A stretch of DNA of 14,575 nt from Crocinitomicaceae bacterium (GTDB taxonomy: Bacteria; Bacteroidota; Bacteroidia; Flavobacteriales_D; Crocinitomicaceae). The DNA lies in assembly GCA_016709005.1 (NCBI GenBank), contig JADJEU010000022.1, positions 1 through 14,575 of the forward strand, given 5' to 3'. Positions 5,415-14,421 of the stretch are shown one piece after another. Positions within the stretch are counted from its first letter, which is position 1, and each line of letters starts with the position of its first letter. The position numbers were made by a program, and so were the translations under genes. The notes beneath the pieces were generated by a model that was given only the letters and a program-made list of their open reading frames with translations, ran no database searches and was not told the DNA's origin.

Positions 5415-7292
5415 TTACTTTCCCTTTACGGCTTTCTTATACTCCTCAACTCCTCCTACAATAGGAATTGTAATACTCGTAGAATTAGGATCAATTGTAA
5501 GTTGAGTTCCAGGCTTTGGCCACAACGTAAATTCCTGATCACTTGAAAAGATCATGAGTCCAATTTGTTTTCCAGCCGGTATAATTTGATCATCTGGCAT
5601 TAAGTCAAAAGATACTTGAACATACTCACCCGGTATTAATGGCTCTCCTTTACGTATTGACTTATGATTTTGCGGATCAGCCCAACCACGCGTGATGATG
5701 TTTTCATAAATGTTAACGTGTTTGCCCTCTACCCAAGGAAGCGTAATCAGATATACAGAAAGATTGGCTGCTGATTTACTGCAGGCAAGTTTTATCGTCA
5801 CTCTTGAAACACCAGATATGCGAATACTCTTTTCTAAAACAGGTGAAAGATAAAGCAGTCTGTTTTTTGCATTTTTACTTTCATGCAACTCACTTGCAGG
5901 AATCGAATAGTCGTCAACCAAGGTTTCTGTTTTTTGCTGATCAACATTTTCTGTAGTTAAAAAACCAGTTCCATTGGTTCCAGATTTTAAGTGTAAGATT
6001 ACATCAGATGCACTTGAATCGGGATAGCTTTTGTAAGGTGTTGCCGCATCATCATCTTCTCTCACTATCCAAACCGGAGGATTATTTTCAACGCCGTTTT
6101 CAATACCGTGCAAATAGCGTGTAAACCATCTGTTCATCATTTTTAAGGAAGGGTCTCCACCATGACCATCCTGATGGTAATAGAGCTGAACAGGTAACCC
6201 TTTTTCTTTGGCCGCTTTGTAAAAACGATAGCTTTGTTCAGGCATTACATTCCAGTCATTGAAACCATGCGCCATAATCATAGCTGCATGCATTTTATCA
6301 ATTTTATTTACATAATCTCTGCTGTCCCAAAAATCATTGTAATCACCGGTAATCCGATCTTGATTGGCAACTAAAATACTATCCCGTATGAGCGCATTAT
6401 TTTGTTTACGTTTTGATTTATCGCCGGTGTTTACAAAATCATAAAGCACATCCACATCTTCTCCTAAATATCCTCCAGGTGATCGTACTAAACCATTTGA
6501 CCGGTAATAATGATAGAATGAAGATACCGGTGCAACCGGAATAATAGCTTCTAAACCTTCAACACCTGTTGTAGCAGCCGCCAGACAAAGTGTCCCGTCA
6601 TAAGAGGTACCCGTCATTCCAACCTTACCGGTACTCCAATACGCTTCAACTTCTTCATTCCCGGTGCGTGTTGAATATCCTTTTGCCCGGCCGCAAAGCC
6701 AATCAATGACCGCCTTAGGAGCTAGTGATTCATTTTCACCACCAACCGTTATTGCACCATCTGACAATCCTGTTCCGGGGGATGATGAGTAAACCATAAT
6801 ATAGCCTCGCGGAACCCAAGTATTATCAAGTGAAAAAGCCATGAACGGTCGTTTAATGCGTGTTCCAAGTTTTGCATGATTATGAGATTTCGGTGTTTCG
6901 CCAAGTTCGTGTTTCACTTTCCAAAAACGCCCTTTTGAAATCATCTTCACAGATTGACCAAGCATCGTAGAAATCTTCAATCCATAATAGGGACTGCTTG
7001 TATAGACGACCGGAAGTTTTAGTTTACGTGAATTTGTTTGGTGAGGTCTTGTAACAAAAACATGCATACGATCCAGTTTACCGTCCTTGTCTGAATCAAA
7101 AGAAGTTTCAACCCAAAGTTCTTCTCTGATCCATTCTTCTGACGAACTAAATTCAGGTACAATTTGTGACTCGCCATTTTTAAAAATTGGTTTGGGAATT
7201 TCGTCAAAATAATCAGTTTGTTGCGCAATTGCGTTGAACAAACTCAATCCAAAAAACAGAAGAAAGAATGGTGCTAAAAAGGTGAGTTTCAT
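5415..7292 (-). CDS. Secreted X-Pro dipeptidyl-peptidase / CocE-NonD family (S15) alpha/beta-hydrolase
   Basis: A 625-residue serine hydrolase of the S15 family, predicted to cleave X-Pro dipeptides or related ester or amide bonds in the periplasm. Residues 1-24 are a signal peptide (LAPFFLLFFGLSLFNAIAQ). The catalytic triad is legible: S230 in the nucleophile elbow GTSYDG, D346 in AHGFNDWN and H377 in HQDGHGGDP. The C-terminal half (from about residue 425) is the jelly-roll domain of this family (SRVTIKLACSKSAANLSVYL, WADPQNHKS, GEYVQVSFDLMPDD). Residues 66-74 (DSDKDGKLD) look like an EF-hand-type calcium loop. The start at 7290-7292 is chosen for the signal peptide; an upstream in-frame ATG at 7460 would put 56 residues without domain resemblance in front of it. 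The frame is intact. No T9SS tail is present. It is transcribed divergently from the pseudouridine synthase gene. Confidence 0.88.
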   Translation of the reverse strand: MKLTFLAPFFLLFFGLSLFNAIAQQTDYFDEIPKPIFKNGESQIVPEFSSSEEWIREELWVETSFDSDKDGKLDRMHVFVTRPHQTNSRKLKLPVVYTSSPYYGLKISTMLGQSVKMISKGRFWKVKHELGETPKSHNHAKLGTRIKRPFMAFSLDNTWVPRGYIMVYSSSPGTGLSDGAITVGGENESLAPKAVIDWLCGRAKGYSTRTGNEEVEAYWSTGKVGMTGTSYDGTLCLAAATTGVEGLEAIIPVAPVSSFYHYYRSNGLVRSPGGYLGEDVDVLYDFVNTGDKSKRKQNNALIRDSILVANQDRITGDYNDFWDSRDYVNKIDKMHAAMIMAHGFNDWNVMPEQSYRFYKAAKEKGLPVQLYYHQDGHGGDPSLKMMNRWFTRYLHGIENGVENNPPVWIVREDDDAATPYKSYPDSSASDVILHLKSGTNGTGFLTTENVDQQKTETLVDDYSIPASELHESKNAKNRLLYLSPVLEKSIRISGVSRVTIKLACSKSAANLSVYLITLPWVEGKHVNIYENIITRGWADPQNHKSIRKGEPLIPGEYVQVSFDLMPDDQIIPAGKQIGLMIFSSDQEFTLWPKPGTQLTIDPNSTSITIPIVGGVEEYKKAVKGK

Positions 7293-7337
7293 TAAGTATG
7301 AGTTTGGTTTAATCGAATTTTCACCAATATTGACGAG

Positions 7338-7345
7338 CAAAAATA
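7338..7345 (-). promoter_or_regulatory. Putative -7 box TATTTTTG of the S15 peptidase gene
   Basis: On the minus strand TATTTTTG matches the Bacteroidota consensus TAnnTTTG exactly and lies 45-52 bases upstream of the chosen start at 7292. This supports the shorter signal-peptide start over the ATG at 7460. The -33 element is not obvious. Confidence 0.42.
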
Positions 7346-7510
7346 AACAGGACCAATTAGTTTTTGTGAATATCGCACAAGTTTTCAAATCAAAAATCAA
7401 ATATTTTTTTTGAAAGATTCGATGCAATTTGAAATCACATTTTTGAGCTTCATTGTTCATGAATCTCTATAGCTGATCAATCGTGAAATAACCCGTACCT
7501 TGTCCTCTCA

Positions 7511-8236
7511 ATGAATTCGTCAATTCAACCGGTAATAGATAAAATCGAAATTGTCTTTGAAGATGATCTGATTATTGGGGTGAATAAACCCAATAATTTT
7601 TTGATTCACCAATCACACTATGCGCGAAACATTGTAGAAATAACCTTGCTGCAAAAACTGGAAAGTCAACTGGGCTATCCGGTTTATCCTTTGCATCGGT
7701 TAGATCGAAAAACATCCGGAATAATTATTCTTTTGAAAGATAAATCACGTGTGGCAGAATTTCAGGAACTGTTTTCAAACAAGACGATTCAGAAAACTTA
7801 CTACGCTGTTGTGCGCGGATTTTCTCCTGAACGCGGTGAAATAAACTCGCCGGTGAAAGAAGATGACAACGGCATTTACAAAGATGCACTCACAACGTTT
7901 GAAACCCTTGCACAAATTGAATTACCGATTGCGGTTAATCTCCACAACACATCACGGTATAGTCTTATAAAACTGATGCCGCATACTGGCAGAATGCATC
8001 AACTGCGAAAGCACATGAATAAAATTAATCATCCAATTATTGGTGACCCTAAATACGGCGATCGTTTTCATAATCGCATGTTTGAAAAAGAATTTGGTAG
8101 TACCTATCTTCTATTACACGCTCATCAAATTGAGTTTATCCATCCAATCTCTCAGCATCAAATGAACTTAGCTGCTGATTTCACAGACACCTGGAAAACC
8201 CTGCTGAAGCAGTTCAATTGGGAAATTCCAACCTGA
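7511..8236 (+). CDS. truC: RluA-family pseudouridine synthase, TruC-like (tRNA pseudouridine-65 synthase)
   Basis: A 241-residue cytosolic enzyme that isomerises uridine to pseudouridine in RNA. The catalytic motif HRLDRKTSG is at residues 62-70, with D65 as the catalytic aspartate. The N-terminal VFEDDLIIGVNKPNNFLIH is the usual RluA opening, PHTGRMHQLRKHM is the family motif III, and GDPKYGDR and LLLHAHQIEF follow. There is no S4 domain and the length of about 240 fits TruC, which modifies U65 in tRNA-Asp, better than RluC or RluD, which are longer and carry S4. The start at 7511 is well placed ahead of the conserved fold. The gene stands alone: the upstream gene is divergent and the following gene starts 92 bases later. 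The TruC subtype is an inference from length and motif spacing; RluA-family membership is firm. Confidence 0.88.
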   Translation: MNSSIQPVIDKIEIVFEDDLIIGVNKPNNFLIHQSHYARNIVEITLLQKLESQLGYPVYPLHRLDRKTSGIIILLKDKSRVAEFQELFSNKTIQKTYYAVVRGFSPERGEINSPVKEDDNGIYKDALTTFETLAQIELPIAVNLHNTSRYSLIKLMPHTGRMHQLRKHMNKINHPIIGDPKYGDRFHNRMFEKEFGSTYLLLHAHQIEFIHPISQHQMNLAADFTDTWKTLLKQFNWEIPT

Positions 8237-8328
8237 TCCCGCACCTGCTGATAATTATCATATCCGCACAAACAGCAATCTCATTTTTCAAAAAAAAGCT
8301 TCCATTTATTTTTGAAGAAATTTTTGTG

Positions 8329-8952
8329 ATGAAAACATTCACTTCTCTTCTATTTGTTTTTTGCTGTTTTGCAATTCACGCACAAGGCACAGACAGCACC
8401 TACGCTAATGGTCAGGTAAAGTACAGCGGAACTCAAACCAACGGAATCTATCATAAATACCACGCAAACGGTCAGGTAATGGAAACAACTCATTATGTAA
8501 ACGGACTTAAGCACGGTGAACATCTTGAGTATTTTGAGAACGGACAAGTTCACGTAAAATGCGTTTATGTCAATGGCAGGCAAGAAGGAGAATATCTGGA
8601 ATATCTGGAAAGTGGTCAACTCAAATTAAAATGCAAAAATGAAAATGACTGCATGAACGGTGGTTATATGCAGTATAGTGAAGATGGTCAACTTCAGCGC
8701 AAAGCCAATTACGTAAACGGCGAATTACATGGCGACTTTATCAGTTACTTTGACAACGGAAAAGTACAAATCAAATGCACTTACGCAAATGGGAATCTTC
8801 ATGGAAAATATCTCCGTTATCACACAAATGGTCAAATTTATATCAAATGCACTTATGTAAACGGTTTATTAGAAGGTGATTATTTTGAGTACGATTCAAA
8901 TGGCGCGGTGATAAAATCTTTGTTCTACGATAAGGGAACTATTCTTCAATAA
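8329..8952 (+). CDS. Secreted MORN/YwqK-repeat protein
   Basis: A 207-residue protein with a signal peptide at residues 1-19 (MKTFTSLLFVFCCFAIHAQ) and then about seven to eight MORN-like units from residue 24 to 205. Each has the pattern YxNGxxxGxYxxYxxNGQxxxK. From about residue 78 the units are exactly 24 residues long (KC-Y-NG-EG-Y-EY-SGQ). MORN repeats form extended beta-hairpin stacks. In Bacteroidota such proteins are often named 'toxin-antitoxin system YwqK family antitoxin', but no toxin gene is adjacent and export makes that name unlikely to be meaningful. The start at 8329 is chosen for the signal peptide: extending to 8218 would overlap the previous gene and bury the signal sequence. 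The role is unknown; a structural or binding role at the cell envelope is possible. Confidence 0.85.
   Translation: MKTFTSLLFVFCCFAIHAQGTDSTYANGQVKYSGTQTNGIYHKYHANGQVMETTHYVNGLKHGEHLEYFENGQVHVKCVYVNGRQEGEYLEYLESGQLKLKCKNENDCMNGGYMQYSEDGQLQRKANYVNGELHGDFISYFDNGKVQIKCTYANGNLHGKYLRYHTNGQIYIKCTYVNGLLEGDYFEYDSNGAVIKSLFYDKGTILQ
8398..8940 (+). repeat. 72-bp tandem coding repeats of the MORN protein
   Basis: The coding sequence repeats with a 72-base (24-codon) period over its second half. The best-conserved pair shares TCAAATGCACTTA at 8771 and 8843, 72 bases apart, which suggests recent duplication of a unit. The earlier units are more diverged. Confidence 0.65.
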
Positions 8953-9114
8953 CAAGTTCACGAGCGCAATATTTCAGACCAGAAAAATTTGAAATAAATT
9001 TATGTGGAAATTGAAGACCATGAATACAAATTGCTGTATGTGAAAGACATTAATATTCGAATAAACTTGACATGACGTTACATTCTAGCTGCTTTTGCCA
9101 AAAAATACATTACA
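8953..9114. other. Intergenic region between the MORN gene and a small secreted protein gene
   Basis: 162 bases with no convincing promoter, terminator or gene. A 23-codon open stretch at 9004-9075 looks faintly protein-like but has no supporting upstream frame. Confidence 0.3.
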
Positions 9115-9420
9115 ATGAAAAAACTATTTACTATTGGCTGCATTCTTTTTGCAGCTGCAACAAGTGCACAAGTGAGCACTGAAATTTCAAAAGAAGAATT
9201 CAACTCGCTTCTTGCAGATAAAACAATTGAGCTAAATTGGAATTCAATTGAATCTTTAAGATCAAAAACGGAAATTAAATCTGAAGATCAACTTGCCGTT
9301 TACACTCAGTATATAACCGCATTGCGCCAATCAGAACTCAACTCAAACAAAACAACCGCGTTGATTATTCAAAAAGAAATTGAAGCGGTGGAATTTTATC
9401 TTAACTCTTTCAAAAAATAA
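9115..9420 (+). CDS. Small secreted alpha-helical protein of unknown function
   Basis: A 101-residue protein with a clear signal peptide (MKKLFTIGCILFAAATSAQ, residues 1-19). The mature part of about 82 residues is charged and predicted helical (EISKEEFNSLLADK, QLAVYTQYITALRQ, TTALIIQKEIEAVEFYLNSF), without cysteines or known motifs. It ends only three bases before the start of the T9SS cargo gene at 9424, so the two are very probably co-transcribed. A helper or partner role for that surface protein is possible but is only inferred from position. The family was not recognised. Confidence 0.75.
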   Translation: MKKLFTIGCILFAAATSAQVSTEISKEEFNSLLADKTIELNWNSIESLRSKTEIKSEDQLAVYTQYITALRQSELNSNKTTALIIQKEIEAVEFYLNSFKK

Positions 9421-9423
9421 TCG

Positions 9424-10999
9424 ATGAAAAAACTAATACTACTTTCAATTGTTGCATTAGCAGCACTAACAGGCCGGGCTGCTATTGGTGGTCCAGATGC
9501 TTTTGGATATACCTATATTGATTCAAACGAACCCGGAGGACCAATCTATTCATGGATTATTGCAACACCTCTTGGAGGTTCAGGAACATTGCGCTCAGCA
9601 CTGGCTTGCGATGATTGTCACGAAGCAAGCATTCCATTGGGATTTAACTTTCCTTATTATGGATCAACCTTTTCAAGTATCGTCATGGGATCTAATGGCG
9701 TTGTGTATTTTGAAGACGTATATTTAGGTTTAGGTAACTCATGTATGCCAGGAACCCCAAGTTATACAATGGCGCAATATAATTTCATTGCACATCTTTG
9801 GGATGATTTGGCACCAAATTATCAAGGCGGCATCTACACGCAAGCTTTCACCGACTATTTTGTGATCGAATATTATGATATCGTTCCTTGCTGTTCAGCC
9901 GGAGATGGAGACACCTGGCAACTAATTCTATTCAGCAATGGAAACATTTTGATGCAATACAAAGAACTAAGTGCGCAAGGCCTACAATCAGATTTAACAG
10001 TTGGCATTCAAAACAACCCAACAACTGGCCTTCAATATGTGTGTGATGGAGCAGGTAATGCGTTAGCCAGCGGCCGCTCAATTCTGGTTGGCGCCAGGAA
10101 ATTCTTGTACAGGAACTGTTGTTGATTTAGGTGCCGGCCCTTATTGCGTTGGAGATGTTTTAAATGCTCCAGTGGATGCCATTAATAATAGCTGGTCTGA
10201 TTTATCAACCGGAACTACTTTCAACATCGCTGTGGCAGGTTCAATTGGACTAACATCTCTTTTCAACACTGGATGCAGTGCATCAACTACGGCTTCTGCT
10301 TCGGCATCTCCAACAGTCATTGCATCTGCAACAGATCTTACTCCTTGCGAAGGCGAAAACATCACTCTTACCGGATCAGGAGCAGATACTTATGTTTGGG
10401 ATAACAGTGTTACAGATGCTGTTGCTTTTACTCCTCCAACCGGAACAACGGTATACACAGTCACTGGAACTGAAACCGCTACTGGATGTTCTACCGATGC
10501 AACAATATCAATTACACCAGACGCTCTTCCAGTAGTAAATTACACTGAAGCAACGACAACAGTATGCGACTATTTCACACCTATTAACTTAACTGAAGGT
10601 ACCGGCTGGTGGAACTTTCAGTGGAACTGGTGTTACTGGAAACACATTCGATCCTGCACAAACAGCAGGCAACTATGATATAGTCTATTCTTATACAGAT
10701 GGCAACAGCTGCACCGGATCAGATACGGTGACGTTCACAGTATCCGGTTGTCTTGGTTTAGCCAATGAAAATGGAAGTGTATTCACGATTTATCCTAATC
10801 CAACAACAGGTTTGGTAAATGTAAATGGACTTGTTGCAGGAGATAAAATTCAAGTTTATACGGCTGATGGAAAACTCTTGTTCGCTGCTGAGGCAACAAA
10901 CTCAACAATAACAGTTGATTTGAATAATTTCGCAAGCGGAACTTAGTGATTTTTGTCAATGAGACAGCATCACAAATCCAGAAAAATAAGCTTAACTGA
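9424..10999 (+). CDS. Large secreted surface protein with Ig-like repeats and T9SS type A sorting domain (frameshifted)
   Basis: Joined, the product is about 525 residues. A signal peptide (residues 1-19, LILLSIVALAALTGRA) is followed by a Bacteroidota N-terminal domain (GGPDAFGYTYIDSNEPGG, IPLGFNFPYYGSTF, FIAHLWDDLAPN) with NIDO-like character and several cysteines. Next come Ser/Thr/Ala-rich Ig-like or PKD-like repeats (TPCEGENITLTGSGADTYVW, TTVYTVTGTETATGCSTDA, GTFSGTGVTG). The C-terminal T9SS type A domain starts at YPNPTTGLVNVNG and ends FASGTYVIFVNETASQIQ. The protein should cross the outer membrane by T9SS and be attached to the surface or released, probably as an adhesin or matrix protein. 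Frames break near 10088, near 10607 and at 10944-10946. Two of these look like an extra base rather than a missing one. The restored stop is TGA 10997-10999. Confidence 0.8.
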
Positions 11000-11007
11000 A
11001 TAGAATG

Positions 11008-11037
11008 AAAAGCCGGGCAACCTTGTCCGGCTTTTTT
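11008..11037 (+). terminator. Rho-independent terminator of the 9115-10999 operon
   Basis: AAAAGCCGG (11008-11016) pairs with CCGGCTTTT (11027-11035), with additional weak pairing in the ten-base loop, and six T follow the GC stem. It starts nine bases after the restored stop of the T9SS cargo gene, which supports that stop. Confidence 0.88.
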
Positions 11038-11123
11038 ATTTTCCTGAATTTAAATCTATCTGTTCCTTTCTGTAACCAACAGTTATCTTTTCGCTTATAT
11101 CTGCATAGATCAATACAGTTCAG

Positions 11124-12172
11124 ATGAAATATTTTTATACACTTCTTTTCAATCTCATTGCATTTTCATCGGTCGCACAGCACGGCTATCCAACCATGGT
11201 GGAATTTCAGATGCACTATTCTGAAGACTATTACCTGCAGAAAAACCGAAGCGAAAAAGAATCAATTCAGAAAAACAAAGTTGAATCACGCACGATCGTT
11301 CACTTTAGTGGAGACAAGCAAACCAAGTCGGTAGAAACTTATGATCATAACGGAAACATTTTAACCTATGATCACTTCAATATAAAAGGTGATCACACCA
11401 TTTCTTACACGTATACTTATGACCCAAAGCAAAGACCTGTTTTTTACACCTATAGATATGGCAAAAAACAAAGCTGGAGTCGAGTAGAATATGATGCTTC
11501 AGGCTCTTTAAAAAGAAGTCGGGGATATAATTCCAAAGGAGATTTTTTTGGCCGGGAAGAGTTTAAGCGGGAAGATGGAAAAATGCTTGCAATTACTATT
11601 TGGGAAAAAGATTCCTTGTCGCCTTACAAGCGATTGGACTATGAATATTATGAAGATGGGTCGCTGAAAACCATTCGCTATTTTTCAAGTCAAAATTAAA
11701 ATATACCTGGTCATATGATTGCAAACCTGAAGGTGAACTGCTTGGTGTTAAGCAGAAAGACAGCACGACCATCTGCATCAAGGAAGAATATGATTCAAAA
11801 GGAAACAGAGTGGTGTGGAAACAAGAGTTTAATCGTAAAGGTGATTTAGTAAAAACAAAACGAGTTTATGAACAAGATTCCATACTTGTTCTAATAGAAA
11901 GTTTTGACGCAGAGGAACGTCTTCGTTCGCAAAATACATTTTTAAAGATGGCGGCGAACTATACCTCACATTCGATAAAAAAGGGGAAGTACAATACTCC
12001 TCTGAAAGCATTTACAATCTCAACAAACAACTGGCAAAAAAGTCAACTTCGTTTGGCAGATATTTTTCAAATACCTGGTACTCCTATGAGGGCGATTTAA
12101 TAAAATCGAGTACCGTCATGAACAAGCAGCACCAGCTTTTCAGAGTATACTTATTCTTACTTTAAAAATTAA
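11124..12172 (+). CDS. Secreted YD-like repeat protein (frameshifted)
   Basis: Joined, the product is about 350 residues. Residues 1-19 are a signal peptide (MKYFYTLLFNLIAFSSVAQ). The mature protein is a series of about 20-residue beta-hairpin units of the type YDxxGxL, rich in Tyr, Lys and Asp (VETYDHNGNILTYDHF, YTYTYDPKQRPVFYTY, VEYDASGSLKRSRGYN, LDYEYYEDGSLKTIRYF, EEYDSKGNRVVWKQEF, LTFDKKGEVQYSSE). This resembles RHS/YD or MORN-like stacks but lacks the RHS core and toxin domain. Frames break near 11692 (A5 read as A4), near 11932 (again A4 for A5) and near 12125. The last break restores the ending EYTYSYFKN and the stop TAA 12170-12172. It starts at ATG 11124, directly ahead of the signal peptide. 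Function unknown; likely periplasmic or surface-exposed. Confidence 0.68.
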
Positions 12173-12311
12173 ATTTCCAGAATACACACACAATAATCGC
12201 TTCTTAGATCTGAAATAGTTTGCGATATCCGCAAGTCATACGAATAAGCAGCGGAATTCAATTTAATTGCCGTTTGAATATGCCCAACTTTGGGTCATCA
12301 ATCGGTAAAAT

Positions 12312-12909
12312 ATGAAACAAATTATTATTCTTTTAAGCTTAGTTGTCAGTTTAAACGGACAAGCCCAACTTTTTCAAAATCATGCACTGTATGTAACATC
12401 TGGTCTAAATATAGCAACAGATGATTATTTGGGAACCAGTGGCACATTGCAATACGTTTACAAAGAAAATTTGCGTTGAAATATGGTTCTTCTTCAAACA
12501 TGCGTGTAGCAGAAACATTGCCCCAAATTACAGCAGAGGATTATTTTCATTGAGCAGACCTAAAGACCGACTTTCTTTTCAATACTTTACTTTAGGCAGA
12601 GTTTTAAAATTCAAAGATTTTCACTTTGTTAGATTAAATCTGGCGGTTGGTGTGGCCAGAATAAAAGAAAAGAAAGTAACAGAGTGGGAATCTACTTACG
12701 GCGGGCTTTTTGAAGCAAACTACATTCCTAAAAGTAGTTTGGCTGAGTCAACCGGAATTATTCTGAACCCAAGTTTGGAACTCCCGCTTGGACGAGGCAT
12801 AGGAATAAGTATTTCACCGTATGCCGTTTTCAGCAATAAACTTCAGTCTGTGGGTTGTTCATTTAATTTAATGTTTGGCTTGCTGAGAGGAAAATATGAG
12901 ACAAAGTAA
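12312..12909 (+). CDS. Putative outer-membrane beta-barrel protein (frameshifted)
   Basis: Joined, the product is about 200 residues. The first 19 residues are a signal peptide (MKQIIILLSLVVSLNGQAQ). The rest has alternating amphipathic strands (ALYVTSGLNIATDDYLG, RLSFQYFTLGRVLKF, FVRLNLAVGVARI, GIGISISPYAVFSN) and Gly/Tyr-rich turns, as in small outer-membrane barrels of Bacteroidota. The frame is lost at the A4 run 12466-12469 (one A missing) and near 12500 (A3 for A4). After that it runs open to TAA 12907-12909. The N-terminal ATG at 12312 is supported by the signal peptide, so the open frame beginning at 12421 is not the true start. It has no known catalytic motif, and the exact family is not recognised. 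Confidence 0.62.
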
Positions 12910-13031
12910 GAATCGGTATCATCACAAATTAATTGCGCAAACGCAAGAGATTTAGAAGAGATTTAAAAGAATTGCCTGTGCAATCTGCAAACTGCCTAAA
13001 TTTGGTTTAAAGATTTTAACTTTTTTCTACT

Positions 13032-13705
13032 ATGCAACTCGACAAATCAATTTTTGATTTTTTAAAAAAGCTCAAAAAAAATAACGACCGTGATTGGTTC
13101 AATGCACACAAAGACGAGTATTTGCGTGAGCACGAAAAAGTCATTCAGTTTGCAGATGCCCTTTTAAAAGAGATGCACAAACACGACAACATTGAAACCG
13201 CTTCAGGCAAAAAAAGTTTGCACCGCATTTACAGGGACATTCGTTTTTCATCGGATAAAACACCTTACAATACTCATTTTGGCGGAGGATTTAAGCGTGC
13301 AACAGCAGCCTTACGTGGCGGATATTATTTTCACATTCAACCCGGAAATACATTTGTAGGCGGAGGCTTTTGGGGGCCATCCCTGAAGATTTAAAACGCA
13401 TTCGCGAAGACATTGCTTCAACGGTGATGAGCTCAAAGAAATTTTAAAATCAAAAATTCAAATCTACTTTTGGTGAAATGCAAGGTGAGTCGTTAAAAAC
13501 CGCCGCCAAAGGATTTGATAAGGATCACAAACACATGGATCTTATTAAGATGAAACAATTTCTGCTTTACAAACCATTCAGTGATGAAGAAGTTTTAGCA
13601 CCCAATTTTCATTTGAAAATGAACGCGGCTTTCAAAGAAATGCGTCCATTTTTTGATTATATGAGTTTGGCTTTGACTACTGATGCTAATGGTGAATCAC
13701 TTTAA
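13032..13705 (+). CDS. DUF2461 domain-containing protein (TIGR02453 family, frameshifted)
   Basis: Joined, the product is about 225 residues, the normal length of the DUF2461 family. Recognisable landmarks are FDFLKKLKKNNDRDWFNAHK at the N terminus, RIYRDIRFSSDKTPYNTHFG in the centre and GGYYFHIQPGNTFVGGGFWG, followed after the break by PEDLKRIREDIAS and KPFSDEEVLAPNF. There is no signal peptide, so it should be cytosolic. The biochemical function of DUF2461 is not established to my knowledge. The frame is lost at the G5 run near 13372 (one base missing), near 13420 (A2 for A3) and near 13455. The start at 13032 fits the family N terminus. It converges with the lipocalin-like gene, with 16 bases between their stops. 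Confidence 0.82.
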
Positions 13706-13721
13706 TTCAGAACTTGCAATT

Positions 13722-14140
13722 TCAAATCAGTACTTCTTCTGTAGCAACATATTTTCCAGTTTGATCATCACAATAAGCATCAGATAAATGCATTTTTTGC
13801 AGATCTACAAAAGTGATAATTTGCGAATCTGCATAAATGCTTTTTCCATTTTTACGAACTTCAAACAGTGAAATGACACTGTCTTTAACTGTCCATTCAA
13901 AATGAATCAATACGGTATCCAAATCCGTGTAGCGCGCACAAACACCCGTTCCGTCAGCATAAAATTGAAACTTTCTTTGATACGTTGACACATCACCAGA
14001 TGGATACGTTGAACTGACATGTTCCCATGTGCCAACTAGTTGAGCAGATAACTCAGCATCTGAATTTATAGAATCCTGTGCAAATGAAATATTCACGGAT
14101 GAAAAACAAGTAGGAAAAAAGTTGGATTGAGCGTTTTCAT
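13722..14140 (-). CDS. Secreted lipocalin-like protein (frameshifted at the signal peptide)
   Basis: The joined product is about 139 residues. The open frame from 14096 begins MNISFAQDS, which is only the end of a signal peptide. One extra T in the five-base run on the minus strand (14102-14106) joins it to MKTLNPTFFLLVF starting at 14138-14140. That gives a complete signal peptide ending SFAQ. The mature part has the lipocalin-like opening LVGTWEHVSSTYPSGDV, a strand pattern (KFQFYADGTGVC, HFEWTVKDSVISLF, SQIITFVDLQKMHLS) and two cysteines. Such small beta-barrels are frequent in Bacteroidota genomes and presumably bind hydrophobic ligands, though no ligand can be inferred. It converges with DUF2461. 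The intergenic region to the lipoprotein gene probably carries divergent promoters. Confidence 0.7.
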
Positions 14141-14421
14141 AACTGTAAGTTTTAGTTCATACACATGCGTTAATTAGACTTACTAATAAGTTACAAAAAA
14201 GAAAACGTGAAATCAATTTGAATTCGACGAAGTAAGAAATGTGGGGGATGTAGTTCACGATCTGTCTTCCATTAAATAGTAAGAATAAAAATTGAGGCAA
14301 TTTTTTATCTCTGAGAGTATTAATACGTTGGGAAATTTAGTGCGGGTTGGAAGTTGATCGAATTATGTCTTTTCCAGGCTTATTCTTCTTATATTCAGAA
14401 CTTAACCAACTCTATCAATTT
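14141..14421. other. Divergent intergenic region upstream of the lipocalin-like and lipoprotein genes
   Basis: 281 AT-rich bases between two divergent starts. A small palindrome ACTTACTAATAAGT is present at about 14178-14191. I see no consensus TAnnTTTG box with a matching -33 element, no coding frame with family resemblance and no RNA gene. Confidence 0.35.

Noticed and set aside
7293..7460. 56-residue N-terminal extension of the S15 peptidase
   Set aside because: The extension has no domain resemblance, would hide the signal peptide behind it, and contains the putative -7 box at 7338-7345.
8218..8328. N-terminal extension of the MORN protein overlapping the pseudouridine synthase gene
   Set aside because: The signal peptide starts at 8329; an extension would bury it and overlap the previous gene by 19 bases.
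8398..8940. Possible CRISPR-like direct repeats
   Set aside because: The repeats are coding, diverged and contiguous with a 24-codon period; there are no spacers and no cas genes.
8329..8952. Toxin-antitoxin module suggested by the YwqK-type name of such MORN proteins
   Set aside because: The protein has a signal peptide and there is no adjacent toxin-like gene.
9004..9075. Short open stretch reading VEIEDHEYKLLYVKDI
   Set aside because: It looks protein-like, but a stop codon lies just upstream, it has only 23 codons and I could not link it to a family. It could be a gene remnant, but the support is too thin.
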